Source of the DNA: Microbacterium sp. VKM Ac-2870
GTDB lineage: Bacteria; Actinomycetota; Actinomycetes; Actinomycetales; Microbacteriaceae
Direction of reading: 5' to 3'
Assembly: GCF_015350795.1 (NCBI RefSeq)
Contig: NZ_JADKSH010000002.1
Coordinates: 310,001-374,000 of the forward strand
Length of the DNA stretch: 64,000 nt
Part shown: one piece after another, positions 7,236 through 15,563 of the stretch
Layout of the letters: the number at the start of each line of letters is the position of its first letter
How positions within the stretch are numbered: the stretch's first letter is position 1
The notes under the pieces: model-generated
Told to the model about the DNA's origin: nothing
Database searches by the model: none
The model's input: the letters and a program-made list of their open reading frames with translations, nothing else
Position numbers and translations under genes: made by a program

Positions 7236-8794
7236 GAGTACTCCCCGTCGCCGCGTGCACCGTCAGTGGCCCAGTCGATCTCGGGCAGCGCGGTGAAGTG
7301 GATGCCGAGGCGTGCCCAGAGCGGCCCGAGGTCGCCGACCCGCGCGCGGAACGAATCCCAGGTTCGATCCTCCGACGCCTTCCATGGTGGCGACCAGGCC
7401 GCTTCGGCTGCCGCGGCGATGCGAGGGAAGGCGAGTGCATCCATGTCGTCGAGGGTGCGCACCGTCTCGGTCCACAGCGGGGCCTCGACGCCGAGGATGC
7501 CGGAGTCGTCGATTCCGGGCACGACAGCCGCGGCATCCCATTCATACGCGCGCTGCCCGCTCGTCACGCCGCGCGCCCAGGTGAGCCCGAGCGGCGCGTC
7601 GGCGGCGAACTTCATGTCGAGGTAGATCGCGTCGGCGGGGGAGAGGATGAGGCGTCCACCGTGGGCGACGAACGCGCGGGCCTTGTCGTCGGCACCGTCG
7701 GTCGGCGACACGAAGCCCCAATACTGTCCGATCGTTCCGGGTGCGAGCGCCGCGGATGCGCCCGCCTCGTGCCACGTGATCGGCGTTTTTCCGGTCGCGG
7801 CCGCCAGTGCGGTCGCCCGGCCGATGAACTCGGCGTAGTCGGCGGCGGACGTGCCCAGTGCCTCGTCGCCGCCGATGTGCAGGTACGGTCCCGGGGTGAG
7901 CGCGGCGACTTCGCCCAGCACGTCGGCGAGGAAGGCGTAGGTGGCCTCGTCGTGGATCTTCAGCGAAGAGAAGCCCACGGCCATGCCCTCGTACGGGGCC
8001 CCGCTGGTCGGCAGGTCGCCGCCGTACTCGCGCACCACCTCGCGGACGTGCTCGCTGAGCACGGGCGGCTCACACAGCTCGGGATAGGCGAGAGAGACGG
8101 CGTGCGTGTGCCCGGGAAGATCGATCTCGGGAACGACAGTCATGTGGTGCGCGGCCGCGTGGGCGATGATCTCGCGGTACTCGTTCTGCGTGTAGTAACC
8201 GCCGCGGTCGCCGCCGATCGCCGTCGACGACGCCCGGTCGGTGAGTGCCGGTCGCGAGCGCAGCTGCAGGCGCCACCCCTGGTCGTCGGTGAGGTGCAGG
8301 TGGAGCACGTTGAACTTCAGGGCGGCCGCGCGCTCGATGTAGGCGCGCACCGTGTCGACGTCGAAGAAGTGGCGCGCGACATCGAGCATGACGCCGCGGT
8401 AGGCGAACCGCGGTTCGTCGTCGATCTGCACCGCCGGGATGACCCAGTCGGCGTCGGTTGCCGTGATGAGCTGGCCGAGGCTCTGCACCCCGTAGAAGAG
8501 ACCGGCCGCGTCGGCGGCGGCCACGGTGACGGATGCCGTGTCGGCCCGCAGCCGGTACGACTCGGCGCGCCCGACGCGGTCGATCTCAAGGGCGAGTGTC
8601 GGGGCGCCGGGGCCAGCGGCGCCGACGGACGACAGCCGGAGGCCGGTGCGGCGCTGGATCAGCGTACGGAGCGCGGCGACGGCATCCGCGGCATTCGCGT
8701 CGCCGACGATCGCTGTGCCTGACGACAGGCGAAAGGGGGCGCCGCCGGGCGAAGAAGCGTGGGCGGGGGCGGGAACGAGCGGCAGAAGCGACAC
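7232..8794 (-). CDS. Beta-N-acetylhexosaminidase, glycoside hydrolase family 20
   Basis: This 520-residue enzyme releases terminal beta-GlcNAc (or GalNAc) from chitin oligomers or glycans by substrate-assisted catalysis. The GH20 N-terminal domain is followed by the TIM barrel with MLDVARHFF, LHLHLTDDQGWRL and the catalytic Asp-Glu pair in HIGGDEALG (Asp310-Glu311). No convincing signal peptide is seen after the start: the N-terminus MSLLPLVPAPAHAS lacks basic residues and a long hydrophobic core, so a cytoplasmic enzyme acting on imported chitobiose is likely. The GTG at 8794 is preceded by a weak AGGA about ten bases upstream. A 15-base palindrome lies in that leader and may be an operator. 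Confidence 0.92.
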   Translation of the reverse strand: MSLLPLVPAPAHASSPGGAPFRLSSGTAIVGDANAADAVAALRTLIQRRTGLRLSSVGAAGPGAPTLALEIDRVGRAESYRLRADTASVTVAAADAAGLFYGVQSLGQLITATDADWVIPAVQIDDEPRFAYRGVMLDVARHFFDVDTVRAYIERAAALKFNVLHLHLTDDQGWRLQLRSRPALTDRASSTAIGGDRGGYYTQNEYREIIAHAAAHHMTVVPEIDLPGHTHAVSLAYPELCEPPVLSEHVREVVREYGGDLPTSGAPYEGMAVGFSSLKIHDEATYAFLADVLGEVAALTPGPYLHIGGDEALGTSAADYAEFIGRATALAAATGKTPITWHEAGASAALAPGTIGQYWGFVSPTDGADDKARAFVAHGGRLILSPADAIYLDMKFAADAPLGLTWARGVTSGQRAYEWDAAAVVPGIDDSGILGVEAPLWTETVRTLDDMDALAFPRIAAAAEAAWSPPWKASEDRTWDSFRARVGDLGPLWARLGIHFTALPEIDWATDGARGDGEYS

Positions 8795-8796
8795 GT

Positions 8797-8811
8797 GTAA
8801 GGAGTCCTAAC
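8797..8811. promoter_or_regulatory. Candidate operator (15-bp palindrome) in front of the hexosaminidase-nagA operon
   Basis: Arms GTAAGGA and TCCTAAC flank a central G and match in six of seven positions as an inverted repeat. The site sits two bases upstream of the GTG start and overlaps the weak ribosome-binding site. The size and symmetry suit a repressor dimer; a ROK or LacI/GntR-type amino-sugar repressor is an inference. Confidence 0.45.
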
Positions 8812-8859
8812 AAATCGGATGCCGCCAGCATAGCCGGGCGCGTCGCCGGAGTCATCCGA

Positions 8860-8865
8860 TATGCT
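8860..8865 (+). promoter_or_regulatory. Candidate -10 hexamer for the riboswitch-glyA transcript
   Basis: TATGCT ends six bases before position 8872, where the first stem of the ZTP aptamer begins. A transcript starting here would carry almost no sequence 5' of the aptamer. No strong -35 was found. Confidence 0.4.
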
Positions 8866-8870
8866 CGCAC

Positions 8871-8941
8871 TGTCGCGACTGGCGTTGAGGTGGGTCACCA
8901 TCGGGGAGCGACGATCACGGCAATCGACCGCACGCCTGGGC
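8871..8941 (+). ncRNA. ZTP (pfl) riboswitch aptamer
   Basis: The core matches the ZTP riboswitch closely. CGACTGGCG (8876-8884) is followed by a GGTG/CACC hairpin (8889-8892 with 8896-8899), the conserved GGGGAGCGAC (8903-8912), a small CGG/CCG stem and the 3' element CGCCTGGG (8933-8940). GGCG at 8881-8884 can form the characteristic pseudoknot with CGCC at 8933-8936, and GTCG at 8872-8875 pairs with CGAC at 8909-8912. These RNAs sense ZTP/ZMP, a signal of 10-formyl-tetrahydrofolate shortage. Control of glyA and folD downstream is exactly the known biology. Confidence 0.95.
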
Positions 8942-8960
8942 CGGCCTTCGTTTGATACAT

Positions 8961-8983
8961 CGGCGTGCGTGCAGCGCACGCCG
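8961..8983 (+). promoter_or_regulatory. Expression-platform hairpin of the ZTP riboswitch
   Basis: CGGCGTGCG (8961-8969) pairs perfectly with 8975-8983 around a five-base loop. The same left arm could instead pair with CGCACGCC at 8929-8936 inside the aptamer, so the two structures exclude each other. No U-run follows, so the off state may use Rho or pausing rather than a classic terminator. Confidence 0.7.
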
Positions 8984-9014
8984 GCATCCACCCGACGAAT
9001 GGCAGGAGACCGTC

Positions 9015-10289
9015 ATGACCGATCCGTATTTCAACGCCCCGCTGGCCGAGGTTGACCCCGAGATCGCGAAGGTTCTCGAGCGCGAGCTCGAGCGTCAGCG
9101 CGGCTACCTCGAGATGATCGCCTCGGAGAACTTCGTTCCCGTCTCGGTGCTGCAGTCGCAGGGTTCCGTGCTGACCAACAAGTACGCCGAGGGCTACCCC
9201 GGCCGCCGCTACTACGGCGGCTGCGAAGAGGTCGACGTCGCCGAGGAACTCGCCATCCAGCGCGCCAAGGCCCTGTTCGGCGCCGAGTTCGCGAACGTTC
9301 AACCCCACTCGGGTGCCTCGGCCAACGCCGCCGTGCTGCACGCGATCGCCCGCCCCGGAGACACGCTGCTGGGTCTGTCGCTCGACCACGGCGGCCACCT
9401 GACGCACGGCATGAAGATCAACTTCTCCGGACGGCTCTTCAACATCGTCGCCTACGGCGTCGACCCCGAGACCTCCACGATCGACATGGACGAGGTCGAG
9501 CGCCTCGCCGTGGAGCACCAGCCGAAGGTGATCATCGCCGGCTGGTCGGCCTATCCCCGCCAGCTCGACTTCGCCCGCTTCCGCGAGATCGCCGACAAGG
9601 TCGGTGCGCTGCTGTGGGTCGACATGGCCCACTTCGCGGGCCTCGTCGCCGCGGGCCTGCACCCGTCGCCGGTGCCGCACGCGCACGTCGTCAGCTCGAC
9701 GGTGCACAAGACGATCGGTGGCCCGCGCTCGGGCTTCATCCTCACGAACGACCCCGACATCGCCAAGAAGATCAACTCGGCGGTGTTCCCGGGTCAGCAG
9801 GGCGGTCCGCTCATGCATGTGATCGCGGCGAAGGCGACGGCGTTCAAGCTCGCGGCCACGCCGGAGTTCAAGGAGCGCCAGGAGCGCGTCATCCGCGGAG
9901 CGGCTCTGCTGGCTGAGCGCCTGTCGCAGCAGGATGTGAAGGACGCCGGGATCTCGGTGCGCTCCGGTGGCACCGACGTGCACCTCGTGCTCGTCGACCT
10001 GCGCGACGCCGCGATCGACGGCAAGCAGGCCGAAGACCTGCTGCACGAGATCCACATCACGGTCAACCGCAACGCCGTCCCCAACGACCCGCGTCCGCCG
10101 ATGGTGACCTCGGGCCTGCGCATCGGCACGCCGGCGCTGGCCACGCGCGGCTTCGGCGATGCGGAGTTCACCGAGGTCGCCGACATCATCGCGCTCGCGC
10201 TGCTGCCGGGGGCGGACCTCGAGCCGCTGCGCACCCGCGTCGCTGCGTTGACCGCCGCCTTCCCGCTCTACCCCGGCCTGACCCAGTGA
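9015..10289 (+). CDS. glyA: Serine hydroxymethyltransferase GlyA
   Basis: GlyA converts serine and tetrahydrofolate to glycine and 5,10-methylene-tetrahydrofolate with pyridoxal phosphate. The protein has 424 residues. Family motifs include [20 protein letters not shown], the substrate region [12 protein letters not shown] and the PLP lysine in [13 protein letters not shown] (Lys232). The ATG at 9015 has CAGGAG about six bases upstream; an earlier in-frame ATG at 8952 lies inside the riboswitch region and is rejected. It is followed by folD after 112 bases, so both one-carbon enzymes should respond to the ZTP riboswitch. Confidence 0.97.
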   Translation: MTDPYFNAPLAEVDPEIAKVLERELERQRGYLEMIASENFVPVSVLQSQGSVLTNKYAEGYPGRRYYGGCEEVDVAEELAIQRAKALFGAEFANVQPHSGASANAAVLHAIARPGDTLLGLSLDHGGHLTHGMKINFSGRLFNIVAYGVDPETSTIDMDEVERLAVEHQPKVIIAGWSAYPRQLDFARFREIADKVGALLWVDMAHFAGLVAAGLHPSPVPHAHVVSSTVHKTIGGPRSGFILTNDPDIAKKINSAVFPGQQGGPLMHVIAAKATAFKLAATPEFKERQERVIRGAALLAERLSQQDVKDAGISVRSGGTDVHLVLVDLRDAAIDGKQAEDLLHEIHITVNRNAVPNDPRPPMVTSGLRIGTPALATRGFGDAEFTEVADIIALALLPGADLEPLRTRVAALTAAFPLYPGLTQ

Positions 10290-10302
10290 CCGCATCAACC
10301 TC

Positions 10303-10366
10303 CGCCGAGACACGACCCGGCGCGCGAAACGTGCCCGCGTCTCGGGCGTCAGGTCGTGTTTCGGCG
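10303..10366. repeat. Long inverted repeat between glyA and folD
   Basis: A 15-base arm at 10303-10317 pairs with 10352-10366 with a single G-U position. Inside the 34-base loop a smaller GCCCG/CGGGC hairpin forms (10333-10347). The element fills most of the glyA-folD gap and ends 35 bases before the folD start. It could be an attenuator, an mRNA processing or stability element, or a dispersed palindromic repeat. Confidence 0.7.
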
Positions 10367-10401
10367 AGTGGGAACGGGGACGGGAACGACGGGAGGGTGC
10401 G

Positions 10402-11286
10402 ATGACGGCGCAGAAGCTCGATGGACGGGTCACCGCGGCGGCGATCAAAGCGGAGCTGGCCGAACGGGTCGCGAAGCTGAAGGCCGCCGGGGTCACCCCC
10501 GGCATCGCGACCGTGCTCGTCGGGGCCGACCCGGCATCCCAGCTCTACGTCGGAATGAAGCACCGCGAGTCCGAGGCCATCGGCATGAACTCGATCCAGG
10601 TCGAGCTGCCCGCCGAGGCCACGCAGGCCGACGTCGAGGCGGAGATCGACCGGCTCAACGCCGACCCGACCTGCCACGGCTACATCGTGCAGTTGCCGTT
10701 GCCGCGCCACATCGACACCGACCGCATCCTCGAGCGCATCGACCCGGCGAAGGATGCCGACGGCCTGCACCCGACGAACCTCGGCAAACTGGTGCTGAAC
10801 GTCAACGACGAGATCACGTCGCCGTTGCCGTGCACGCCGCGCGCCGTGATCGAGCTGTTGGAGCGCAACGGCTTCGCCCTCGCGGGAACCCACGTGGTCG
10901 TCGTCGGGCGCGGTGTCACGATCGGTCGTTCGATCGGCTTGCTGCTCACGCGTCGCGCCGTCAACGCGACGGTGACGCTCACGCACACCGGTACGCGCGA
11001 CCTGGCGTCGTACCTGCGGCAGGCGGATGTCATCGTCGGCGCGGCCGGGGTGAAGCACCTCGTGCGTCCCGAGGACGTCAAGCCCGGCGCAGCCGTGCTC
11101 GACGTCGGAGTCACGCGCGAGATCGATCCGGAGACCGGAAAGTCCAAGGTCTACGGCGACATCGCCCCCGGCGTGGACGAGGTGGCCGGATGGCTCTCAC
11201 CCAACCCCGGCGGCGTGGGGCCGATGACCGTTGCCCTGTTGATGACCAACGTCGTCGAGGCCGCGGAGCGCAGCATCCGCGCCTGA
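10402..11286 (+). CDS. folD: Methylene-tetrahydrofolate dehydrogenase/cyclohydrolase FolD
   Basis: This bifunctional enzyme oxidises 5,10-methylene-THF with NADP and hydrolyses the product to 10-formyl-THF. The 294-residue length is standard. The substrate site shows Tyr49 and Lys53 ([15 protein letters not shown]), [16 protein letters not shown] and PCTPRAV. The nucleotide loop reads [11 protein letters not shown], and the end carries [17 protein letters not shown] lies shortly before the ATG at 10402. Being downstream of glyA and its ZTP riboswitch places it in the one-carbon operon. Confidence 0.97.
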   Translation: MTAQKLDGRVTAAAIKAELAERVAKLKAAGVTPGIATVLVGADPASQLYVGMKHRESEAIGMNSIQVELPAEATQADVEAEIDRLNADPTCHGYIVQLPLPRHIDTDRILERIDPAKDADGLHPTNLGKLVLNVNDEITSPLPCTPRAVIELLERNGFALAGTHVVVVGRGVTIGRSIGLLLTRRAVNATVTLTHTGTRDLASYLRQADVIVGAAGVKHLVRPEDVKPGAAVLDVGVTREIDPETGKSKVYGDIAPGVDEVAGWLSPNPGGVGPMTVALLMTNVVEAAERSIRA

Positions 11287-11320
11287 CGGCCTGCGGCGGA
11301 GTTCGCGTGCGGCCGAGGAT

Positions 11321-12274
11321 TCAGCCGCGCGCGGGCTCCGCGCCGTCGCGATCACCGCGGAGGTGTGCCTGCACGAGTGCGTCGTGCTCCTCGTCGGTGA
11401 GCGCGTCGAAGCCGGCCGCCTCGACGCGGTCGCGCCGCCCCCACCGCACCAGCAGCAGGATCAGGATCGGCACGTCCGCGACCTCGGCGATGAACCACAG
11501 CAGGTCGCCGGCGAGGTGCTGGTCATGCAGGGGATTCGGCCACCAGCCCGCTCCTGTCGCGGCCGCGACGCCGTCGATCACGGTGTCGTTCAGGCGCAGC
11601 AGGATGCCGGGGATCGAGTCGATCACCAACTCGACGAACGCCAGCAGGAACTCCACCGCGAGGAAAGTGCTGGTGTGCGCGCCGGTGAGCGCCATCAGCG
11701 GCACGACGAGGAGCAGCCCGATCACCAGTGCGGTGACGCCGATCGCCTCGCCGATCACCGGAGAGGTGCGGAGCACTCCTGCGAGCGGAGTCAGGAAGAT
11801 GCAGAACGTCGCCGCGACGAAGATCGTGGCGAACATCGCATTGCCCAGCACCCGGAACACCCGACCGTCGAGCGCCGCGTCGAGGCGCTGCCTGCTGGCG
11901 GGAGAGAGCCCCGCGCGGACCAGATCGAGCGGCCGTCCGAGCGAGATGAGTCCGGGGACGGCCATCAGCAGCAGCGCGATGCGAGCGACGAACGCCCAGC
12001 GCAGATCCGCCGACCACGTTCCCAGGAACCCGAGCTCGATCACGGCGTACGAGCCGAGCCCGAGCGCGTAGAAGAGCACGGCGCGTGCGGCGGGCCAGCG
12101 TACCCCGCGGGTGGCCGCGCGGCGCATCCCCAGGGCGTAGAGCATGGCCGCGCCGACCAGCACCGCGATCGTCACGGGGTCGGCGCGCCAGGTCGTGAGA
12201 AGGGCATCGATGGGAGGCGTGGGCCCAGCGTAGGCCGCGGGGCTATGCGTTCGCGGTGAGAGCCATCGTCGCAC
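11321..12274 (-). CDS. Cytochrome c oxidase assembly factor CtaG-like membrane protein
   Basis: The protein resembles the caa3/CtaG family: PPIDALLTTWRADP leads into a first membrane helix, then RGVRWPAARAV, and about eight hydrophobic segments in all with short loops. Conserved-looking His and Asp residues in the loops (GWWPNPLHDQHLAGDLLWF) fit a proposed copper role. The start is uncertain. The GTG at 12274 (317 residues) keeps the conserved N-terminal segment and has a CAATCT hexamer six bases upstream; the GTG at 12175 would remove it. A much longer open frame continues upstream but is antisense to the EamA gene and is not protein-like. Confidence 0.8.
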   Translation of the reverse strand: MRRWLSPRTHSPAAYAGPTPPIDALLTTWRADPVTIAVLVGAAMLYALGMRRAATRGVRWPAARAVLFYALGLGSYAVIELGFLGTWSADLRWAFVARIALLLMAVPGLISLGRPLDLVRAGLSPASRQRLDAALDGRVFRVLGNAMFATIFVAATFCIFLTPLAGVLRTSPVIGEAIGVTALVIGLLLVVPLMALTGAHTSTFLAVEFLLAFVELVIDSIPGILLRLNDTVIDGVAAATGAGWWPNPLHDQHLAGDLLWFIAEVADVPILILLLVRWGRRDRVEAAGFDALTDEEHDALVQAHLRGDRDGAEPARG

Positions 12275-12301
12275 CCCGGGAGATTGTGTAACGATGTTCC
12301 G

Positions 12302-13237
12302 ATGTCTCGTCCTCTCGCCGTCGTCGCCGTGCTGGTCGCGGCGCTCTGCTTCGCGACGACCGGTACCGCGCGTGCGCTGGCCGGAGTGGATGCCGACGCC
12401 GTCTCGGTCGGCGCGGCGCGCGTGCTCATCGGCGGCGGCGCGCTCGGGCTTCTCGCCCTCGCCGCACGGCGTCGGCGTCCGGCCCCGGCTGCTGTCCACC
12501 GGGCGGGGGTGTCCCGGGTGCCGAACGCGATCATCGTCCTCGTGGGGGCTGTCGGCGTGCTCGCGTATCAGCCGACCTTCTTCACCGGGACGAGTCTCAA
12601 CGGCGTCGCCGTCGGCACAGTGGTCGCCCTCGGCTCGGCGCCGATCGTCACCGGCATCCTCGACAGCGTGCTGCGACGGCGCCGCCCCGGCATCCGCTGG
12701 GCCATCGCGACGGCGGTGGCGATCGTCGGCGTCGTCCTCGTGTCGGGCATGGTCGGCGGCGACGGACGGGATGCCGCTATCAGCGCCGGCGGCATCGCGG
12801 CGTCCCTGGGGGCGGGCGCTTCGTACGCGCTCTACGCGATCGCGAGCAAGCTGCTCCTGGACCGCGGGTGGTCGACGTCGTCGGCGATGGGAGGGGTGTT
12901 CGGCACCGCCGCGGTGCTGAGCATCCCGGTGATGCTGATCACCTCGATGGCGTGGCTCGTGACGCCCGCCGGATTGGTGCTGGCGCTGTGGCTGGGGCTC
13001 GTGACCGTCACGGTGGCGTATCTCCTCTTCGGGGCGGGCCTTCGCCAGCTCAGCCCCGCGACCGTCTCGACGCTGACGCTCGCCGAGCCGCTCGGTGCGA
13101 CCGTGTTGGGGCTGCTCGTGCTGCACGAACAGCTCTCGGCGGTGTCGATCGCCGGTCTCGCGATCATCGCCGTGGGTGTCGCTCTCATCGCCATCCCCGT
13201 ACGCTCTCGGAGTGCCCGTGTCGCCGCGTCGGCGTGA
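12302..13237 (+). CDS. EamA/DMT-family transporter
   Basis: This 311-residue protein has about ten hydrophobic segments in two halves, as in drug/metabolite transporters (EamA), which usually export amino acids, purines or other small metabolites. The first half contains FATTGTARALAG and FFTGTSLNGVAVGTVVALGSAPIVTG; the second half ends with TLAEPLGATVLGLLVLHEQLS, the typical tenth-helix region. The start codon at 12302 lies 27 bases from the divergent CtaG-like start. Its 3' end overlaps the following GntR regulator gene by 20 bases, which suggests that the regulator may control this exporter or respond to its substrate. Confidence 0.88.
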   Translation: MSRPLAVVAVLVAALCFATTGTARALAGVDADAVSVGAARVLIGGGALGLLALAARRRRPAPAAVHRAGVSRVPNAIIVLVGAVGVLAYQPTFFTGTSLNGVAVGTVVALGSAPIVTGILDSVLRRRRPGIRWAIATAVAIVGVVLVSGMVGGDGRDAAISAGGIAASLGAGASYALYAIASKLLLDRGWSTSSAMGGVFGTAAVLSIPVMLITSMAWLVTPAGLVLALWLGLVTVTVAYLLFGAGLRQLSPATVSTLTLAEPLGATVLGLLVLHEQLSAVSIAGLAIIAVGVALIAIPVRSRSARVAASA

Positions 13238-13895
13238 GGCACGACGGCCGACCGCCGACGCCCGTCTCGCCGATGCGCTGCGCGCGCACATCCTCGGCGG
13301 CGCGCTCGCGCCGGGCGCGCCGCTGCGAGAAGAGGAGATCGCCCGCGCGTACGACGTCTCGCGCCACACCGTGCGGGCGGCATTGGCCGCACTCGGCGCC
13401 GAGCGGCTGGTGCAGCTCGTCCCGTACGCGGGTGCGCGTGTGTCGGCTCTGGACGACGTCGACCTGCAGGGTCTGCAGCAGCTGCGTGCGGCGCTCGAAT
13501 CGGAGGCCGTGCGCCTCGTCGCCGACACCCACGGCACGTTGTGGCCGGAGGTGCTGCGCGCACCGATCGACGCCGCGATCGACGAGCTCGCGGATGCCGA
13601 GGCCCGGGCCGACTGGCCAGCCACCATCCGCGCCCACGCCGCGGTGCACCGCGCGATCGTCGCGGCGGCCGAAAATCCGCGGATCAGCGAGGTGCACGCG
13701 GCGCTGGAGTCGGAGGTGCTGCTGCTGCTCACCCATGTGCGGCCGCACTATGCGCCCGGCGCGCTCGCCGCCGAGCACCGCGCCTACCTCGACGAGCTCC
13801 GCAGAGACGGCGGCGCGGCCGTGCGCGCGCACCTCGAGCACTCCACCGAGCTCATTCGTGCGGCACGCGGAGGGCCGGCGCCGCAGGCCGTGTGA
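13218..13895 (+). CDS. GntR-family (FCD) transcriptional regulator
   Basis: The N-terminal winged helix (about residues 14-75: ADALRAHILGG, LREEEIARAYDVSRHTVRAALAAL) is followed by an all-helical FCD-type ligand domain with the metal-type His positions HAAVHRAIV and HLEHSTELI. The 225-residue length is normal for FadR/VanR-like proteins. The GTG at 13218 is preferred to the GTG at 13212 because GGAG lies five bases before it. The gene overlaps the EamA gene and ends 45 bases from the stop of a convergent ABC transporter. The ligand is unknown. Confidence 0.88.
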   Translation: MSPRRREARRPTADARLADALRAHILGGALAPGAPLREEEIARAYDVSRHTVRAALAALGAERLVQLVPYAGARVSALDDVDLQGLQQLRAALESEAVRLVADTHGTLWPEVLRAPIDAAIDELADAEARADWPATIRAHAAVHRAIVAAAENPRISEVHAALESEVLLLLTHVRPHYAPGALAAEHRAYLDELRRDGGAAVRAHLEHSTELIRAARGGPAPQAV

Positions 13896-13940
13896 ATCCG
13901 CGCGAGCGTCGCGCCCGCCGAACGCCTGCTCCCGGGACCC

Positions 13941-14699
13941 TCAGCCGGAGAAGCGGGCGAGGAAGGAGCGCGTGCGTGGGTGCTGCGGATCGCCGAACAC
14001 CGATGCCGCGGCCCCCTCTTCCACGATGACGCCGTCGTCGAGGAAGACGACCCGGTCGGCCACGTCGCGTGCGAATGCCATCTCGTGCGTCGCCATCAGG
14101 ATGGTGGTCCCCTCGCTGGCCAGCGCCCGCACGAGCTCGAGCACTTCGCCGACGAGTTCTGGATCGAGCGCCGAGGTGATCTCGTCGAGCAGCAGCACCT
14201 CGGGGTCGGTCGCGATCGCCCGCACGATCGCGGCGCGCTGCTGCTGACCGCCCGACAGGCGGTCGGGGTGTGCGCCGGCGAAGTCGGAGAGTCCCACGCG
14301 AGCGAGCAGCTCGCGAGCGCGCGCCTCGGCCTGTGCCCGCGGCATTCGGTGGACGACGCGCGACGCGAGCGTGACGTTGTCGAGCACGGAGAGGTGCGGA
14401 AACAGGTTGTAGCTCTGGAACACGGCGCCCAGGCGGGCGCGCACGCGATTGCCGTCGACGCGTGGGTCGGAGATGTCGAGGTCTCCGAGCCAGATACGGC
14501 CGTCATCGATGGGTTCCAGCAGCCCCAGGCATCGCAGCAGTGTGGATTTTCCCGACCCCGACGAACCGATGAGGGCGACGACCTCGTGGGCGGCGAGCGC
14601 GACCGAGACGCCCCGCAGCACCTCGCGATCGCCGAATGACTTCCAGAGGTGTTCGGCGCTCACGACGGCGGCGCCGGATGCCGGGACGACCCCGCTCAC
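13941..14699 (-). CDS. Polar amino acid ABC transporter, ATP-binding protein
   Basis: This 252-residue ATPase energises a HisP/GlnQ-type importer. It has Walker A GSSGSGKST, the Q-loop region QSYNLFPHLS, signature LSGGQQQR, Walker B VLLLDEITSALDPE and the switch His in MATHEMAFA. The GTG start overlaps the permease stop by four bases (GTGA). The phrase FPHLSVLDNV and the length place it in the polar amino acid family. It is the last gene of a binding protein-permease-ATPase operon. Confidence 0.93.
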   Translation of the reverse strand: MSGVVPASGAAVVSAEHLWKSFGDREVLRGVSVALAAHEVVALIGSSGSGKSTLLRCLGLLEPIDDGRIWLGDLDISDPRVDGNRVRARLGAVFQSYNLFPHLSVLDNVTLASRVVHRMPRAQAEARARELLARVGLSDFAGAHPDRLSGGQQQRAAIVRAIATDPEVLLLDEITSALDPELVGEVLELVRALASEGTTILMATHEMAFARDVADRVVFLDDGVIVEEGAAASVFGDPQHPRTRSFLARFSG

Positions 14700-15541
14700 A
14701 GGATCGACCCCTGCTGCTCGCGTTCGCGCAGCCGCGCCGTGTACCAATCGGCGAGGCGAATGGTGGGGATCGCGAGGAGGATGAACAGGATGCCAGCGAC
14801 GACGTACGGCGTGAAGTTGTAGCTCAGCGATGCCGACGAGCGGGCCGCGGCGATCGCATCGATCGCGCCGAGGATCGAGATGAGTCCCACGTCCTTCTGC
14901 ATCGAGATGAAGTCGTTCATCAGCGGCGGGGTGACTTTGCGCACCGCCTGTGGCAGTACGACGCGTCGCAGCGTCTGCACGTAACCGAGCCCGAGTGCGC
15001 GGGCCGCGAGACGCTGAGAGGGATGCACGGCCTCGATGCCGGCGCGCAGCACCTCGGCCACGTACGACGAGTAGGTGAGCGTGATGGCGACCACCCCGAG
15101 GGCGACGACCGGGATGCGCGCGTTCATGATCGTCGGCACGCCGAAGCCGATCAGGTAGAGCACGATGATGAACGGCAGGCCGCGGAAGAGATCGGTGTAG
15201 GCGGCCGCGAGTACCCGGAGCGGGAAGAACACCGGCCCGCGGACGGTGCGCAGCACGGCGACGATCAGCGCCACGGCCGATACGGTGACCAGTGAGATGC
15301 CCAGAACCTGCAGGTTGATGAGGAACCCGTCCCAGATCTTCGGCAGCGACTGGAGGGCGATCTCGGGATCGAAGAACGCCTGCTGCACGCCCGCCCATCC
15401 GGGGGTGTTGATGACGGTGGCCCAGACGATCGCCGCGAACACGAGGCTCGACGCGACGGCGACGAGCACCGACCGGCGTTCGCGCCCACGGCGGAACGCG
15501 CGCCGCTCGAGCTCGAGCGTGCTGGGGGAGTGACTGGTCAC
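14696..15541 (-). CDS. Polar amino acid ABC transporter, permease (HisM/GlnP type)
   Basis: The 281-residue protein has a cytoplasmic basic N-terminus, a first helix at about residues 25-45, and the binding-protein-dependent permease domain. The EAA-type loop is seen as GIEAVHPSQRLAARALGLGYVQTLRRVVLPQA, the contact with the ATPase. FRGLPFIIVLYL is typical of the His/Glu/Gln/Arg family. A single permease gene suggests a homodimer. The GTG at 15541 lies 22 bases after the binding-protein stop and has a TAACGT hexamer six bases upstream, so an extra internal promoter is possible. Confidence 0.92.
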   Translation of the reverse strand: MTSHSPSTLELERRAFRRGRERRSVLVAVASSLVFAAIVWATVINTPGWAGVQQAFFDPEIALQSLPKIWDGFLINLQVLGISLVTVSAVALIVAVLRTVRGPVFFPLRVLAAAYTDLFRGLPFIIVLYLIGFGVPTIMNARIPVVALGVVAITLTYSSYVAEVLRAGIEAVHPSQRLAARALGLGYVQTLRRVVLPQAVRKVTPPLMNDFISMQKDVGLISILGAIDAIAAARSSASLSYNFTPYVVAGILFILLAIPTIRLADWYTARLREREQQGSIL

Positions 15542-15563
15542 AGACCGACGTTACCCGAGCGGG

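Noticed and set aside
8895..10505. Long leftward frame antisense to glyA
   Set aside because: It mirrors glyA codons (His, Gly, Val and Asp rich) and has no domain. glyA itself is unambiguous.
12275..13732. Upstream extension of the CtaG-like frame to about 800 codons
   Set aside because: The extension is antisense to the EamA and GntR genes and has biased, low-complexity composition. Only the last 317 codons look like protein.
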